NCBI RefSeq assembly: GCF_030818775.1
Contig: NZ_JAUTAU010000001.1
Location: forward strand, 516,001-580,000
Direction of reading: 5' to 3'
Source of the DNA: Bacillus sp. SORGH_AS_0510
GTDB taxonomy: Bacteria > Bacillota > Bacilli > Bacillales > Cytobacillaceae
Length of the DNA stretch: 64,000 nucleotides
Below the pieces are notes generated by a model. That model was not told where the DNA came from. It saw only the letters and a list, made by a program, of their open reading frames with translations, and searched no databases. The translations under genes and the position numbers were made by a program. This document shows positions 62,020 through 64,000 of this stretch, in pieces. Numbering within the stretch: the stretch's first letter is position 1; each line of letters begins with the position of its first letter.

Positions 62020-62140
62020 ATCGTCCGCTTTTGGGAAGTTATCGACCACTTGAACTAGGATATCGTCCACTTCCTAAGATTTATCGACCGCTTTTCGCCA
62101 CATATCAACCACTTTCCCCCCGATATCGTCCACTCCCCTA
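62020..62140. repeat. Intergenic array G: ATCG(T/A)CC(A/G)CTT motif, exact 21 bp period
   Basis: Motif starts at 62020, 62041, 62062, 62083, 62104 and 62125, every step 21 bp. The spacer half of each unit differs. Confidence 0.95.
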
Positions 62141-62165
62141 AAATCCACCCCAACCCAAACAAAAA

Positions 62166-62198
62166 AAACCAGTCCCCGCACTTTGGGGACTGGTTCAA
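62166..62198 (-). terminator. Terminator of the last choline-binding-repeat gene
   Basis: On the minus strand AACCAGTCCCC / GGGGACTGGTT followed by TTTTTT. Confidence 0.88.
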
Positions 62199-62221
62199 CT
62201 CATTATTCATTTCCACTTTTC

Positions 62222-62276
62222 GGGGGACAGTCCCCCACTGAGGTAACGCACAACCGCGCCGGGGGACTGTCCCCCC
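62222..62276. repeat. Palindromic repeat A11
   Basis: GGGGGACAGTCCCC and GGGGGACTGTCCCC arms with a GGTAACGCACAACCGCG loop. It lies between the gene stop (62281) and its terminator. Confidence 0.93.
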
Positions 62277-62280
62277 ATCC

Positions 62281-64000
62281 TTACCTAACCCAAACCCCAT
62301 TCTCATTAAAGACATAAGGTTTGCCACCGATGGTTACATTGCCTGTTACCATGGCGCCGCCGCTAGTGAAGTAGTACCACACCGTGCCGACCTTCAACCA
62401 TCCGACTTGCATCGCTCCGCTGCTCGCAAAGTAATACCACGTCGAACCGCTCTTCATCCAGCCCGTCTTCATCGCACCACTATCCGTGAAGAAATACCAC
62501 ACCGAACCAGCCTTCATCCAACCAGTAGCCATCGCCCCGCTGCCATTAAAGAAGTACCAAGTCGTACCAACCTTCAACCAGCCTGTCACCATCGCACCGC
62601 TACTATTCATGAAATACCAGCTCGAGCCATCCTTCACCCAACCAGTCTTCATCGCGCCCGTGCCATCAGCATAATACCAGCTCGAACCGACCTTAAACCA
62701 GCCAACCTTCTTCACAAAAGTCGCCGTGTCGTAATAGTACCAAGCCGTACCAACCTTCACCCAGCCCGACTTCGCCTTCACCACAACGACCTTCGCCATC
62801 GGGCTCATATTACCATAAGCATCGCTAACCGTTACATTAATTTCCGTTCCCACAGGCTGCGTCGCAATCTTCACCGAGAACTTTCCATCCTCACCAACGA
62901 ACCCGTTACCAATCACATTAAAATTATTCAAACTCACTTCAACAAACGAACCAGCTTCCGCCTGACCCGTCATCACAGCCGCGCGGTCATTCACTTCATT
63001 AACAACCGGCTTCACAGGAGCCGTCACATCGATGACCGTCATTACCGCACTATTGCTGACATTCCCAACAGCATCCGTTGCCGTTACAAAAACATCAACC
63101 CCGCCTTTTTGTTTAGGAATCGTCACAGCAAAACGTCCGTCACTGCCGGCAACCCCTGAGCCAATCAAGTGATCATCAGCATATACTTCTACTATAGCCC
63201 CAGCTTCCGTCTTACCCTTCACCAGCGTCGTTTGATCCGTCATTTGCCCACCATCAATAACCGGCGTAGCAGGTGCCGTGCCATCCTTGACCGTCACCAC
63301 AACGAACTCACTCACATTACCGCCCTTATCGGTAGCAGTAATCGTCAATTCCGTGCCCGCTTTTTGCTTAGGAATTTGAATGGAAAAATAACCTTCGCTG
63401 CCAGCAACCGCAGAACCAACCTCAGTACCATCGCTCTTCGACACGACCATCTTCGCCCCAGGCTCAGACTTACCAGTGACTACCTCATCCTTATCCAGCA
63501 CCTGGTCCACAATCGGTTTCTCAGGAACAGTCACATCTCTAACCACAACAACCGTAGCTTCACTCACATTCCCAGCCGCGTCCGTTACCGTAACCTTCAA
63601 TTCCACCCTGGCCATCTGCACAGGAATAGCTACAGTAAACGAACCATCCTCAACAACCGTACCACTGCCAATTTCCGAACCACCAACAGTCACAGCAACC
63701 GTAGCCCCGACTTCGGCCAACCCGGAAACAACCGTATCCTTGTCCGTCACTTCATGTACCACAGGCTTTCCAGGCTTCGTCACATCCTTCACCACAACAA
63801 CCGCAGCCTCACTCACATTCCCAGTCACATCTGTTGCAGTAACCGTCAACGACGTCCCAGCCTTTTGCACAGGAATCTTTATAGAAAAAGATCCCTTGTC
63901 ATCCGCGTCACCATAACCAATCACCGTTCCGCCAGCCTTAACCTCTACTTTCGCACCGGCCTCAGTCGTCCCATCAACTGCAGTATCCTGATCCGTTACC
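62281..64000 (-). CDS. Partial Ig-like plus choline-binding-repeat surface protein
   Basis: The frame is open from the stop at 62281 to the window edge, so the N-terminus and signal peptide lie outside; at least 572 residues are present. At least five full Big_6-like modules (KDTVVSGLAEVGATV, DGSFTVAIPVQ, VTATDAVGNVS and similar) and part of another are followed by about nine GW/WYYF wall repeats and PYVFNENGVWVR at the C-terminus. The organisation matches the genes at 42683 and 45947 but with a longer Ig stalk. Base composition looks richer in G+C than in neighbouring genes. Confidence 0.87.
   Translation of the reverse strand, partial: VTDQDTAVDGTTEAGAKVEVKAGGTVIGYGDADDKGSFSIKIPVQKAGTSLTVTATDVTGNVSEAAVVVVKDVTKPGKPVVHEVTDKDTVVSGLAEVGATVAVTVGGSEIGSGTVVEDGSFTVAIPVQMARVELKVTVTDAAGNVSEATVVVVRDVTVPEKPIVDQVLDKDEVVTGKSEPGAKMVVSKSDGTEVGSAVAGSEGYFSIQIPKQKAGTELTITATDKGGNVSEFVVVTVKDGTAPATPVIDGGQMTDQTTLVKGKTEAGAIVEVYADDHLIGSGVAGSDGRFAVTIPKQKGGVDVFVTATDAVGNVSNSAVMTVIDVTAPVKPVVNEVNDRAAVMTGQAEAGSFVEVSLNNFNVIGNGFVGEDGKFSVKIATQPVGTEINVTVSDAYGNMSPMAKVVVVKAKSGWVKVGTAWYYYDTATFVKKVGWFKVGSSWYYADGTGAMKTGWVKDGSSWYFMNSSGAMVTGWLKVGTTWYFFNGSGAMATGWMKAGSVWYFFTDSGAMKTGWMKSGSTWYYFASSGAMQVGWLKVGTVWYYFTSGGAMVTGNVTIGGKPYVFNENGVWVR

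Noticed and set aside
5060..62140. The motif arrays as CRISPR arrays
   Set aside because: Repeats are 10-14 bp and spacers 7-11 bp in the 21-bp arrays, far too short. The 52-bp arrays have conserved linkers instead of unique spacers, and no cas genes are present.
62407..63159. 250-codon plus-strand frame opposite the last surface-protein gene
   Set aside because: It is antisense to wall repeats and Ig modules, has a composition of Arg, His and Thr from the complementary strand, and no ribosome binding site.

Overview
The window looks like chromosomal DNA of an endospore-forming Gram-positive rod of the Bacillaceae (Bacillus/Neobacillus-like). The evidence is a gerA-type germinant receptor operon, a YjcZ-family sporulation peptide, a YwqB/YwqA-type SWIM-SNF2 pair, ahpC-ahpF behind a PerR-type box, an FTR1 permease behind Fur boxes, a MocR regulator, strong AGGAGG-type ribosome binding sites and frequent TTG/GTG starts. 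No rRNA, tRNA, CRISPR-Cas or phage genes were seen.

Layout. 1-5 kb: end of a membrane protein, ahpF/ahpC, an ECF sigma factor with its membrane-anchored partner, and a DJ-1/PfpI stress protein. 5-21 kb: mostly single metabolic or regulatory genes (PrsW-like protease, VOC proteins, LysR/DUF4865 pair, ICMT-like methyltransferase, MBL-GNAT-nitrilase cluster, MocR, a dihydroorotate-dehydrogenase-like/membrane fusion, EamA, TatC, YitT, FTR1). 21-30 kb: small membrane proteins, MarR, PadR-VanZ pair, and two paralogous secreted choline-binding-repeat proteins. 30-37 kb: germination operon, a frameshifted cysteine-rich possible spore-surface gene, DUF421. 37-43 kb: ywqB-ywqA. 42-48 kb: two large Ig-like plus choline-binding-repeat surface proteins. 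48-50 kb: an IS256-family element. 50-58 kb: a membrane-protein operon, a fluoride riboswitch with two crcB genes, another choline-binding-repeat protein, a LysM-NlpC/P60 hydrolase, DUF3231. 58-64 kb: a dCACHE-HAMP-GGDEF diguanylate cyclase, two overlapping CBO0543-like genes, and the 3' part of another Ig-like/choline-binding-repeat gene that runs off the window.

The most striking feature lies between the genes. Many intergenic gaps hold arrays of a short motif plus a variable spacer, at a nearly constant period of 20-21 bp (four motif families) or 52 bp (two families). Both periods are near whole numbers of DNA helical turns. One 21-bp array was interrupted by the IS256-like element. Removing the element and one copy of its AAAAACC duplication restores the 21-bp phase exactly. 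A separate palindromic family (GGGGACAGTCCCC arms) occurs at 11 places, sits against stop codons, and supplies the last residues of at least three proteins. I do not recognise these arrays as a described system and regard them as the best candidate for something new.

Other recurring themes are six choline-binding-repeat surface proteins, about seven CBO0543-like small membrane proteins, and three copies of a 'PGxG' membrane module in two genes.
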